Shown here in pieces: positions 34,972-45,615 of a DNA stretch of 64,000 nt. Within the stretch, counting starts at the first letter, position 1. Each line of letters opens with the position of its first letter. The DNA is taken from assembly GCA_907164885.2 (NCBI GenBank), contig OU015500.1, positions 51,367,033 to 51,431,032 on the forward strand, written 5' to 3'. Source of the stretch: Dolomedes plantarius. Its lineage: Eukaryota; Arthropoda; Arachnida; Araneae; Dolomedidae. A model generated the notes under the pieces. The model saw nothing but the letters and a program-made list of their open reading frames with translations. It was not told the origin of the DNA and did no database searches. The position numbers and the translations under genes were made by a program.

Positions 34972-35067
<96 letters not shown>
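34971..35067. repeat. (TA)n microsatellite
   Basis: About 97 bp of TA with one taaa interruption, abutting the Tigger-like end. Confidence 0.9.
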
Positions 35068-35068
<1 letters not shown>

Positions 35069-35069
<1 letters not shown>

Positions 35070-35730
35070 CCTCAGCTTTAAATGACTGATGTTGATGATA
35101 ATACTCACAATTCCCCTAAAACATAGTGAGGAATATATATTAATAATGAAACAGAAGATACCCTAAATAAAACTTTAACTCGCACAAAGATTCACCATTG
35201 TATAATTATTCTTTACGCTCATATATATATTTCGCAGAAAATGAAAGCATTCCACCATCGAAACACAGCTTCCATCGATATAAATAAACTATTTTAAAAA
35301 TTCGCATGACCATCAGACTAGTTAAAAAGTTCAGACACACACAATTCTGATTTTTTTCCTCAATAAGTCAGATACCAAATTGATGAGATTAATTTTCGCA
35401 ATCCACGAATAGGTACTACTTTATGGGAGTACTGAACAGGTTTACCAGCTGAATACTAGGCAATAATGAACACATTAAAATCAGTGGTAGAACAATGCTT
35501 CAAAGAAAATAATAAAGTGTGCAGTCTGGTTTTTTAATTGGAAGCCGTAACTGCATTCTAAATCTGTATCACTTGTGAATAATTTGATAATGGTGCAAGT
35601 TTCATGTCGTTTATCCAAAATCTGTATGAGGACGTAACGGTAACAAGGGCGTCTGTCTATATATATGTTTAGTGTAAGTAATGTTATATTAAGCTTGCAT
35701 TGTCCTAGATAAGTGCTGTTGTTGTGTCTA
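35069..35730. other. no gene recognised
   Basis: AT-rich sequence up to the TA flanking the DD41D element. Confidence 0.4.
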
Positions 35731-37033
35731 CAGAGGCTGTTCAGACATTTTTTAGACGATGTATATTGTATTCACAAAACTAAATTACATAAAATTCTTG
35801 TATTTTAAATGTTCTATTTGACATCCCTTATTCTGAACTATCTTTCGACACCGCAATTTCCAGGATAATAATACCTTTTGAAGTGTCAGAAGAGGTATTT
35901 CTATCACATTCCCCCTGAACAACTTTCCAGAGTCCTGTAAGGGTTTTGGGACGACGTTTGGATAATGCAGATTTTAAAAGTCCGAAAGCACAAAAATCCA
36001 TAGGTGATACATCGGGAGATTTAGTAGGGATATCAGTGAAGGATATGGCCTTGATACCAGTTTTTTGTTTCATTTCTTTTAGGAAATTTACAGTGGATTT
36101 TGATGTGTGACTGCTAGCTTTGTCCTGATGGAGTCTCGCAGATTGATGGCACTGTGGGTAAAGCGATGGTATTTCATTCAGAAAAATTGGCGATAAAATA
36201 TGTTCCTGATAGTATTTGGAGTTAATCTTGATATTTTTTTCCACTCTCTTTATTTTTAACTTGCCATTATAAGAAAAACCAGCAACAATCATGAATCCCT
36301 TAGAAAAACTTTCTTTCGATTCTTTGAACCATGTACTTAAATTTTTTTTCTCCCCTTTTATGATAATAAATGGCTCTTTTTTTGTTGAAATCATTTAAAT
36401 ACACCCATGATTCATCTATTGTGACAATTGTTTTCCATTTTTCTTTGGATAAGTGTTTCTCATATAGAATTCTGCAGCGTATCCTGCGTTCAGCGATATG
36501 ATTTGGAAGATGACGATGCACATTGCGTTTTTTCGCTTTCTTAAGATTTAAATCAACGCTTATCATTTTGTTTACAGTGGACACCGAGCATTTTAATGAT
36601 TTTGCAACTGTCCTTTGACTAGGGGGATTTTCTTTTAACATAAAACAACGTACCTTTGCAATAGTCGAAGATGTCCGTTTTTTCCTTAGATACTTGTTTG
36701 GAATTTTTGTCCCACTTGAAGCTCCAATTTGACGTTTTTTTCCTTTCTTGTTGACGATATTACCTATCGACGCTTTAGATATCACAAAAACATGACTCTC
36801 ACATCGTTTTTGGATAACGGAGTATGAATATTTCTCTTCGGAAAGAGCATAAATGTAGTCTTTGAAACACTGCTTTGTTAAAAACGCCATTTTGAATAAA
36901 AACAAAACTTTCAAGCCGCAGCCGATAATTTTGACTTTTAAAAACATAGTACAATTGCAATTATTTCTTTTGCAGCAAACTATTTTTTATTACCACTTAC
37001 CAAAATCATCTAAAAATGTGCGAACAGCCTCTG
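35731..37033 (-). mobile_element. mariner-type element (DD41D), 1303 bp
   Basis: The left end reads cagaggctgttcagacattt. The reversed right end reads cagaggctgttcgcacattt, and the match continues for about 30 bp (ttagaygat). TA flanks both ends (35729-35730 and 37034-37035). One transposase gene fills the element. Its good TIRs and nearly open gene suggest a comparatively young insertion. Confidence 0.9.
35785..36890 (-). pseudogene. DD41D mariner-type transposase with two frameshifts
   Basis: The likely start is the ATG at 36890 (MAFLTKQCF). An HTH region spans residues about 20-50, and a second follows PPSQRTVAKSLKCSVSTVNK near residues 90-108. The first catalytic D is at about 159 (VTIDESWVY). 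The second is in LHQDKASSHT, and the third is the D of SPDVSPMDF, with 41 residues between, counted directly. That spacing fits the DD41D (rosa-like) group. A frameshift lies in a run of eight A (plus coordinates about 36340-36347), and another in the five-C run at 35911-35915. The reading then continues as LLSWKLRCRKIVQNKG to a TAA at 35785-35787. Apart from these two homopolymer changes no stop is seen; sequencing error is a possible cause. Confidence 0.85.
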
Positions 37034-37044
37034 TAATACCCCTG

Positions 37045-37365
37045 ACCGGAAGTATTCCAGAGCAGGTCCATATAGGCTAGCGGACTGAAGGGTGCAGCTC
37101 CGGTTTATAATGGTACCACAAGGGTCGTGTCCGATCTAGCCAGTTGTCACCTCAGTTTTAAGCGGGCACTCCCAGGGGTGACATTTTGGGAATGGTACCC
37201 TCTTCCACCCTCTCTGACATCATAGAATGACTTTCCGATCCACTGATTTAACGTGTCTATATCTGACCTAGGCATGGAGGTATCTATTACCGATTGCCGG
37301 GATTCGATCCAAGCACCCTCAGAACTGAAAGCCGACGTGGTACAAATAGGCTACGTCAGTCTCTA
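37045..37365 (-). mobile_element. full-length SINE (family 1), inverted
   Basis: From the right, the minus strand has ctgacgtagcctatttgtac (A-box region) and a ggatcgaatcccgg B-box region. The body has gtcagatatagacacgtta-like and agggtaccattcccaaaatg segments. It adjoins the DD41D element, whose TA flank is at 37034-37035. Confidence 0.7.
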
Positions 37366-37574
37366 GTGCAATATACCTATTTTAATCAAACCTAATTATT
37401 TAACTAAATAATCCAATTATATATTTAAATTTGAAGTTCCCATGCGCAGACATAAAGAAAGCAATGGTGGTCAGCTTGCTAACAACTCCGATTTACTTTA
37501 TAGTTTTACAGACTTTTGGGAACGACTTTCGTGCTTTAAACACCTCTGCAGTCCAACAAATTAAACAATGCCGT
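37366..37574. other. no gene recognised
   Basis: Short AT-rich spacer. Confidence 0.4.
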
Positions 37575-37925
37575 TACTCGGTATTAACTGGTTAAGAAGA
37601 ATCCTTGTTAACAATGCTATTACTGGGACACAAAGATTCATTTTGAGAAAAATGATGATATATTTTACTCAAGTGATGAAATTTAAAGTTATATACTAAA
37701 ATTGCAAAAAAATATTTTCTTATCAAATTATGAGATCTAAATACGAATAGAAGTATTTATGCACTATTAATGCGTTATGATGAATTCATGTTAATTAAAG
37801 TATTACAGGGAAATAAAGGATTATTTTGAGAAAAATCATGAAATAGTTTAATCCTATATTGAGCTTTAAATTTACATACGAATATTGAAAGAAAGATTGT
37901 TATATCGCACATGTAAGCACTTGTA
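37575..37925 (+). repeat. dispersed repeat, copy 1 (about 350 bp)
   Basis: It begins ttaactggttaagaagaatc and matches 43660-44005 in the same direction over its length with scattered substitutions. Within each copy a shorter block (attttgagaaaaat, then atga) occurs twice about 195 bp apart. A third partial copy of that block is near 44800. Confidence 0.75.
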
Positions 37926-38780
37926 ACTTCAATGACTAATAGGGACCATATTGATACATAGTTAAAATTAGGATAAAATGATTCAACAATTGTTTATTTT
38001 TTGTGAATATTTATGTTTCAAGTATTTAAAAATATAAATTAAACTTATTTAAATATAAAATAAAATAAAAATAATATAAACATTAAAATTAACATGTTTT
38101 GATTTTCACGAAAATAAACACTTTTAGTCCCACAATTTCGCTGCAAACGGAATTTCTCCGTTTATGGCAAATATTTGATAAATATTTCTTTAAAAGTTAC
38201 GAACGTTGCAATTTTGGTGAGAAATAGTAAGCTTTTTAATTATATATTGAACAATATTGGTTTTTTACATTAATAAATACTGGTACCATAATTCGTCGCG
38301 TAAAGCAAGTATAAAGTATCTTCACAAATTTTAATTCTTCTAACTAATGAAACCAAGTATTTACAGCAGCTAAATTCAGACTGTTCAAGAACACGTGAAC
38401 AGGATATCTTCGTGATCAAGGTTTTGTGGTGCACATTTGAACCACGTTAACCAAAACAGCAACGCCTCACTTTGTGTTATTGTAGTACTCTACATTTTTA
38501 GGTGGCTTTTTTTTTACATATTATTGGAAACAGTAACATTTTCATAAAGAGAACTTCAGCAAAAGAACATCTTGTTCTTATTAATCTGATGCACAGTCAG
38601 TGTACTATCTTAATGGTTTTTGAAAAATTTTAATGATAAAGTGAAAATTTTTCATTTTTTATTTCACGTGGAATTTCGCTCCACGATCGATTTATTGCAA
38701 CTAAAAGAAAAGTTTTTATCATTGTCAGTTCTATTGCCGCAGAGAGTAAGCAAATAACTTATCAGTAGTTATGTTCTTAC
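37926..38780. other. no gene recognised
   Basis: AT-rich. If the exon candidate at 38781 is real, this would be the start of its downstream intron. Confidence 0.35.
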
Positions 38781-38892
38781 CTTCGTTTTTGTATGGTTCC
38801 ATACTTGAAGAACTACATATTCTCCGAAGGACTCTAGCTGGTCGCAGCTCTATTTTCTCCGAATATGGAAAACTGTTGAGCATATCCTCCAT
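38781..38892 (-). CDS. candidate first coding exon of a host gene
   Basis: On the minus strand an ATG at 38890-38892, with an in-frame TGA two codons upstream and a G after the ATG, opens about 37 codons: MEDMLNSFPYSEKIELRPAR and then VLRRICSSSSMEPYKNE. The exon would end at 38781 with a strong donor, AAG|GTAAGA. The base composition and residue mix (R, E, S, P) differ from the surrounding AT-rich DNA. I do not recognise the protein and cannot see a downstream exon. The neighbouring minus strand has other splice-like sites: an acceptor tttttttcag and donor gtaagt bracket 43 nt at 39669-39711. A short open frame with a donor can arise by chance, so this is tentative. Confidence 0.25.
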
Positions 38893-39800
38893 AGTTCATC
38901 AGGCATGGAATTGAATGGAAACCTAGCTTTGGAAAGGAAAAGCTATTTATTATAATATTTTCCCCGGGAACGTAATGATTTAAAGAATTTTCTAAAATGG
39001 ATTCTATACTGTCTAAGACAAAGGAAATTTCTCAATTTTTATCCGATTTTATAGAGTAGATTTTTTAGTCAAACTGTAAAAACTGCATAATGCAACAAAT
39101 TATATCTCTTGCAATAGTAGCACTAAAAAATGGAGGACCCAAAATAGTAGACCACAGTCTATCAGCATTACCTTAAGTGCCACAAATTCCCCACGATTAC
39201 AAAATAGCAATAAACGCACTGAGTTCGGCAAGAGACGAAAACTATTTCTATATTACAACTGTGAGATTTACTTTTAGTGTCTGATTTTACGTGATTCAAA
39301 ATCGTATTACTTATAACTAAACGCCAAGCCCTTACAGGAATCAGCAGATAAAACAAACTAACGATTTATTGTGTCTAAGAGACAGAAGAGATAAAGTGTG
39401 TCTTGTATTCGCCGAAATAAAATGAGATGATTTTCGGCTTTCGAGCTGGACATAGTCGGCAAGCCAGCTCGAGAGATTTTTCTCGAACTCTGAAAGAGCT
39501 GAATACCAGAAGAATGGCTGTTTATCATACAATAGATTGATTCAACAAAACTGGAATTGTTGTTGGTTAAAATTTCTCTTAAAATACTTTTGGAATTCAT
39601 TCCGACATTTCCAATAATATTTATTCGAAGACTAGGAGGAAGTATAAAATAAATACAAAGGAACTTACCTTAATTTGAATATTTATTTTCCCCAAACAAC
39701 TCTAATAACTCCTGAAAAAAATAGTGGAACTTATATATAACTATTTACAGCATATTGGAACATTCAGGCCAAATTTATTATTTTATTTTTGCATAATATA
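38893..39800. other. no firm gene; possible untranslated exons on the minus strand
   Basis: The minus strand holds three overlapping ORFs of 60-80 codons (39168-39600) and a 43-nt segment at 39669-39711 bounded by tttttttcag and gtaagt. None shows a recognised motif. Confidence 0.25.
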
Positions 39801-40362
39801 GGGTCATCGAAAAATGTGTCCATGATTTCAGTTGTGCATACCGGAAACTACAATCGACCTATCGGATTTAGCAGCAGATGGTATGTTAAATATGGGAGTT
39901 TCCTTTTTCCATGTCATGGTGACCATTAATTCACTGGGGGCATTCACCGACGCTGTAATCTCGCGCTCCCTCTTACATGGGTTTTGACGTTGGATAGAAA
40001 GTGACGGTCCAATTTTTTAGCCACAAAGAAGTCTGAATTTGACCCTCTAGACTTTTTCTATGAGGTTACCTTAAAAACATTGTGTACACTGAGAAGATCC
40101 GGGTCTACGTCATTTATCGGGCAGAATCACTGTTGCAGTAACGACTCCTCCTGCTATGATCGGATCGAGCGAACTTGGATGCAGATCGACTCTCGCATAG
40201 ATGTGTGCCGAGTGACGAGGGGTGCTCATATCAAGACCTACTAGGCAATGGTCAAAACTTGTTTCGTTTCTGTATATTTTGGTGAAATAATAGACACCAT
40301 GAGTTCTATTGTATGGTTCTTTATTTTATGTTACAATCACGGACACTTTTTCGATGTTTATG
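39801..40362 (+). mobile_element. internally deleted mariner-like element
   Basis: The left end reads gggtcatcgaaaaatgtgtc. The reversed right end reads cataaacatcgaaaaagtgt. Both continue as cc(a/g)tgatt, and TA lies outside each (39799-39800 and 40363-40364). The 562-bp element holds only a transposase C terminus. Confidence 0.7.
40011..40244 (+). pseudogene. mariner-like transposase C-terminal fragment (DUF4817-type family)
   Basis: FDPLDFF near 40037-40057 corresponds to the block with the last catalytic acid (consensus SPDLTPLDFF), although the first D of that block is obscured. LRRSGSTSFI follows, then a frame change into ITVAVTTPPAMI. The frame returns at ERTWMQIDSRIDVCR and ends with VTRGAHIKTY and the TAG at 40242-40244. 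Two compensating indels explain the switches. The tail is clearly related to those at 2687-2976 and 10620-10823. The DNA-binding domain and the first two acids are missing. Confidence 0.7.
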
Positions 40363-40364
40363 TA

Positions 40365-40683
40365 TATGAAATGGGTCATTTAGATCTTTCCAGGCGTTCT
40401 AGACAAATTAGGTTTTAGCTTTTAAAGAAAGCAAAAACATAATAAAAATATATCATCATTTTAAATAAATTAACTAATTAGGAAAAGTCCTAGAAAGCCA
40501 GGCTGCTGACATTTATAAAAAGAAAGTTATGAAGAACCAAAATTTGAATGATCATTTTGGTCATTATTAATTTCCTGTTTTTTTTAACAACGACGAAGCC
40601 ATCTCTGTATGTCATGCTTAGCGCTACTGCACTTCGGTATCTATCATGTGCCAAAGCATAACTCTTACTGTTCATTCCAGATG
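40365..40683. other. no gene recognised
   Basis: AT-rich spacer. A 61-codon minus-strand frame has no recognised motif. Confidence 0.4.
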
Positions 40684-40865
40684 ACAGGGCAGGACTATGG
40701 CCGAATGACTAGGGCACTGACTTTCGGTACCAGAGTCTGTGGTTTCGACTCCCACTCTTGGCATGGACGTTTGTAGCCGTCCGGAATCGGCTTTAAGCAG
40801 TAGGTCTCGGTCTAATTAACTCTCGTGTTACGAAAAATGACCGTAGTCCCCCAAACCAAACTAGA
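40684..40865 (+). mobile_element. tRNA-derived SINE (family 2), copy 1
   Basis: The head has tggccgaatgactagggcac (A-box region) and ggtttcgactccc (B-box region). The body has ctttaagcagtaggtc, ggtctaattaactct and aaaaatgacc. The same order occurs at 59414-59602. Confidence 0.75.
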
Positions 40866-41254
40866 TGACAGTACTACAAGTTAAAGAAAGACCTTAGAAG
40901 TTATGTTTATACTGTGAAATTGCCCCGACGCTCCTTTCATATTTACTTTTAAAAATACTTGAAATGTGTGGTTTGAAATTTAACTAGTTTTGAGAAGTCA
41001 ATGTTATATATAGCAACTAGAGAAGGTCCATAAGTCCATGTGCGCTCATAAAAACTTAAACCAGCATAGGGTCTTCATAAAATTTGTTTATTGATAACCA
41101 TTTCTCCTTAGTGGTCCTGAAACAAAATCCATGTTACTTTGTTCATAACGACAAACTTGCAGCATAAATAGAATATCTGGAAATGTAACTAACCGGATCA
41201 TAAGTTTTAATAACCTGAACGTTAGACATATAACAGCTTTCAGATGTGACATAA
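40866..41254. other. no gene recognised
   Basis: AT-rich spacer. Confidence 0.4.
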
Positions 41255-41592
41255 AGACCCCACGTAGCCCAGTGGTAGCTCGACTGTTTACGGCGCTGAG
41301 GTTGCTCGGATCGAATACCGACAATCGCCATTAAATACCTCTGTCTAGGCCGGATATGGGCATGTTAAATCCTAGCACGGAAAGTCCCTATAAGAGAGAA
41401 GAGAGAGTGGGAGAGGGTACCCATCCCCTAGATGTCGCCCATGGGGTTGCTCAGACAAAATTGAAGTAGCACACCTGGGTAATTTGGACTCATACCCTTG
41501 TAGTGCCACTATACAAAGAAGCTGCATACCTCAGCACGGTAGCCTATTTAGACCTGATCTAGAAAACTTTCGGCCAGGGGTCATTAGAAAAA
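41255..41592 (+). mobile_element. full-length SINE (family 1)
   Basis: cacgtagcccagtggtagct (A box) and ctcggatcgaataccg (decayed B box) form the tRNA-like head. The body has ctgtctaggccggatatggg, gagagtgggagagggtaccc and gtagcctatttagacctgat, and the tail is aaaaaacaacaacag. Confidence 0.8.
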
Positions 41593-41732
41593 ACAACAAC
41601 AGATATTACATAAAATGTTTAATTTTATCCGATGAAAAATACTGACGAATTTACTATAACATTTCATCACTGCATGGCACAAAGTTTTAATTATCTAATT
41701 TTACACAAACTTTAACGAATTAACTAAATTAA

Positions 41733-42003
41733 ACTCATGGCGTAACAAACCGCTGTGAACCAAGGCCGGCGGTGCCCATCTGCGATTTCTTGACCGCGGG
41801 TTTAGAGTGCTATACAGCATATGTCTCAGTAAGGTGGTGAACCTCATACTCCCATAGTTTAGTTCCCAGGCATGCTTGATTCTCATTTTATCGACCCACT
41901 CAAAAAATGAAAGAACCGAGTCGACCTTGCACATTCGCAGGATCGAACATTGGACCTGTGGTGTGGCACCTTGACGCTTTTAACCACTACGCCACCGGTC
42001 ATC
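41733..42003 (-). mobile_element. tRNA-derived SINE (family 3)
   Basis: On the minus strand, gaccggtggcgtagtggtta is an A-box region and gttcgatcctg a B-box region, so the head is tRNA-like. The body (tgggagtatgaggttcacca and ccgcggtcaagaaatcgcag) is unlike families 1 and 2. It is the only copy in the window. Confidence 0.65.
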
Positions 42004-42939
42004 AACTTTAACGAATACCTATCAATAATTACTTTGTTTTTTTTCTTAATGTTATTAAATTTTTTGGATAAGTGACAAAAATGGCTCTTGTTAAATTTGA
42101 ATAAAATAGTATTGCTGATTCCCCTTGCCAGTAATAGACCCATTAACATCACCTGATCCCCAGTTTAATAGTTAGGGATAAACCTAACTAGATACCATTT
42201 TAAACGATATCTTTTCAAATTAAAGTGAATTTTTGTTAAACAATAATGCATTCATTGAGTGACTGTAGCTAACATTTTTTATTTAAGCTTACAAAGTTAC
42301 CTTGTTTAAGAGTATTTAAACTGAACTGTTGTCATTAACGAAAGAAGCAGGGTATAAGGGCATCTTGGTAAATAAATAATAAATTGCGTCCATACTTAAC
42401 GTCACTGTGGGAAAAAAAAAACAGAAAAACGCAACTATTTTTTTTTTCAAAGTAAACACTTTATATAAATATGAAAAAACATTCTTATACTACTCATGTT
42501 AAGAAGTTAATTTCCGGCGTAATATTTCTTTTATATCAGATTTTTATATTATGGCAATTAAATACCCTTTTTTGAGCTGGAAAATGTAAGAAAAAATTAA
42601 CTTTGCGGCTTTCTACATTTTAAGTTTTTAATGCACCTATGTACGTCATAAGTGCTGTCATGCATTATGTCGCTGTGAGAGTTTTAGCTTGCCACTTTAC
42701 TAATTAAATACACACACTGTTTCCACTTCGCTTGACACTTGACAGGGTTACGACGGGGAAAACATTCTTTGGAGAGAAAAGTCTTCCGAGACTGACAAAT
42801 GAGTTGTGCATTCCCCCGAGTTTTCGTGATTTTTTTTAGAAAACAAATATAATAACCTGCAAAATCCCTTTTAAAGTTATATGCGGGCATTGGAAGAGAG
42901 ATTTTCGCTTTGCGTATAGGAGGCGTGTATATGATCGAA
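42004..42939. other. no gene recognised
   Basis: AT-rich. A long minus-strand frame (42684-43136) runs through the TA tract and is not a gene. Confidence 0.4.
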
Positions 42940-42985
42940 ATATATATATATGTATGTAAGTATGTATGTATGTACGTATGTATGC

Positions 42986-43069
<84 letters not shown>
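42940..43069. repeat. (TATG)n then (TA)n microsatellite
   Basis: tatgtatgtatgtacg-type repeats (about 42950-42988) pass into about 80 bp of TA that ends at the LTR border, as at 33523-33633. Confidence 0.9.
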
Positions 43070-43073
<4 letters not shown>

Positions 43074-43550
43074 CCGTTTTCCTGGATTCGATAGAATTGA
43101 ATAAATTCTCTTCAGAAAGTGCACACAGAATAACATTTATTATCCTGTAAATTCTTCAGGCTCATACACAAATACTAACAGAAAACACGTAACAACTGTC
43201 TTCTATACAACAGAAAACTCTATAAACACAAGTCAGGATAACAGAGTCTTCAATATACGCCTAACGTGCTTTCAATACATTCAATTCTCAGCAGAAAAGA
43301 ATACTGATTTCCAGTGACAATCTCAGGTATATTTATAGACTTACAAAGCGCCGTCTATCGGTCAACAGCTAGATAGTGCCAGAACATACGAGAACGATCT
43401 AGAAAGTTGGCGAACATTTGCGGTCATATCGCCAAATTTGACGAAATATCGCGTAATTTGGTGACCAAAATAAGTCCACAAATCCATCGCCAATTTGGCG
43501 ATAACTCGCATATTTGGCGAGATTACAATAGACTCGTAAAATTCGTAACA
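43070..43550 (-). mobile_element. solo LTR, minus orientation
   Basis: On the minus strand it starts TGTTACGAATTTTACGAG and ends CGGAACA, so the termini are TG...CA. It has a TATA box (gtctataaatatacc near 43326-43340) and polyadenylation-type signals (aataaatg near 43137; aataaa near 43100). The upstream part carries several tttggcga motifs. The end sequence attcgtaacaatcaat is repeated at 43571-43586. No internal region adjoins it. Confidence 0.65.
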
Positions 43551-43659
43551 ATCAATGTATATGTATATATTCGTAACAATCAATATATATATAGTCTCGT
43601 AATATTTTTAATATTCAGCATTCACTAATATTTAGGTAACCCGTAAAACTTTGGGTTAC

Positions 43660-44005
43660 TTACTCTGTATTAAGTGGTTAAGAAGAATCCTTGTTAACAA
43701 TGCTATTACTAGGACTCAAATATTCATTTTGAGAAAAATGATGATATATTTTACTTCAGTGATCAAATTTAAAGTTATATACGAATACTGCAAAAAAATA
43801 TTTTCTTATGAAATTATGCGATCTAAATACGTATAGAAGTATTTATGCACTATTAATGCGCTATGATGAATTCATGTTAATTACAGTATTACATGAAAAT
43901 GAAGGATTATTTTGAGAAAAATCATGAAACATTTTAATCCTATATTGAGCTTTAAATTTACATGCGAATATTGAAAGGAAGATTGTTACATCGCATGTAA
44001 GCACT
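43660..44005 (+). repeat. dispersed repeat, copy 2
   Basis: This is the partner of 37575-37925, in the same orientation, starting tattaagtggttaagaagaa. Confidence 0.75.
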
Positions 44006-45399
44006 TTTATTTGTGATCGAAAAATTTCGGGTTCCAAAGTTACTAATGTTCAACATTTTTTACATAACTCGGACCCCGTAACACATTGAATTACTCACTG
44101 TACGATCATTAGAATATTTAAGAATAGAGAAAAATAAAAAGAACAATGCACAAATCTTTCCAATTAGTTAAGTATGATTTATTTTGCTAACGGAAATTAT
44201 AAATAATACAACTGCGATGCAATGGTAATTAATTTTCAATAATAAGCTAGAATTAACTTACCAAAAATGGTGTGGCTGAATAGTTTAAGGAAATCCTTTA
44301 GTTTTTTGCCATAAATATGTTTTAAATAAAATGGCATAATGTGATTTTACAAAAAAACCTGGATGTTTGGAATGATTGGAATTTCTCAAAAGAATGAATG
44401 AATAGGATAACATAGAATAGATATCAAAAAGCGTTTTCAAGAGAAATTCCACCATAATCATAGAACAACTAACCAAAATCAATCAGAAGAAAATTACCCA
44501 AAATGCATGTCTTTTTCACAATGAAGAGAATAAGAAAATGCCATTAAGTTTAAAGCAATAGATGAATAGACAAATTATTTCCAAAATTCTTAAAATTCAA
44601 GAAAGTAATTTGCCAATTTAAACATTAATCTTTAAGCTATTAATTCTAATACATAATAAATATAATTTTTAAATATATAAGTGAAACAATTTTACAGGTG
44701 CTGCCATCTTTTGACAGAAAAGTGAAGCAATGCTGAACACTCACTATTAATTTGTTATGAACAACCGATGTCCATTATACTATTAACAAGGATATGAAGG
44801 CTCATTTTGAGAAAAATCATGAAATATTTTATTACATTCGTATCGTTGATACAAAGGCGCGAAATTATTGTTTGAAAAGCAAGTACTTCAAAGACGTCTG
44901 CAAAGCGTGTCTTTAATGACTCTTTAGTTTGCGTTGCTGTTATTAAAAATAAGTGAACATTTCATTACAATCAAATTACCCAGCTAAAACCATTTTTCAG
45001 CCGTTAAAACTGTCTTACCGTAAATGAAAACAATTCTATCACCCAAATGGATGGCCACAATGAAATTTTAAATGAGCTTTTTTCTAATATAAGCTTAGGT
45101 CACTGTAAAAACACGATTAAAAGCGGCTGTTGAACCGATAAGGTACCATTAGAAGTTTTATTATTTTTCTCCCAAAACGTAGACTCTCTTTTATTTTCAG
45201 GTGAATGAATAGTGGCATATTTTAATCGAGAATTTACGAGAAAATTTGATATTGAAAATTTACAATATGTTAGCGTAACAGTATTATCGCCTTATAAACA
45301 TTATAATGCAGTAGGTTTTTCAAGGCCGCAGTTAGGGTAATCTGTTTCAAATTTTAAGATTTTTTTTATTCTGTCTATACATATATACATATATATATG
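44006..45399. other. no gene recognised
   Basis: AT-rich. A partial copy of the dispersed-repeat block (ctcattttgagaaaaatcat) is near 44800. Confidence 0.4.
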
Positions 45400-45529
45400 A
45401 AAGCCAAATATGAAAGATAACATTTATGAAAGCCAAATTTATTCCAGAGATTACACATAGTATCATTGATAATTGATTGGAAATACAGCGTTGTTTGAAG
45501 TGAAGAAGAAGAGAAAATGAGTCAGGAGT

Positions 45530-45580
45530 GTTGCCTCCGCGTCTGTCAATAACGCGTCTGTCAATGCCGCGTCTGTCAAT
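45530..45580. repeat. 15-bp tandem repeat, about three copies
   Basis: The unit gtctgtcaatgccgc (with a variant gtctgtcaataacgc) repeats just outside the hairpin at 45575-45615. It appears to come from the transposase 3' coding end. Confidence 0.8.
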
Positions 45581-45615
45581 GCCGTGGCGTGTCTGCGACA
45601 CGCCACGGCATTGAC
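45575..45615. repeat. perfect 19-bp hairpin with 3-nt loop
   Basis: gtcaatgccgtggcgtgtc, loop tgc, then gacacgccacggcattgac. The right arm is the transposase coding end (minus-strand QSMPWRV); the left arm is its inverted copy. Confidence 0.92.
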
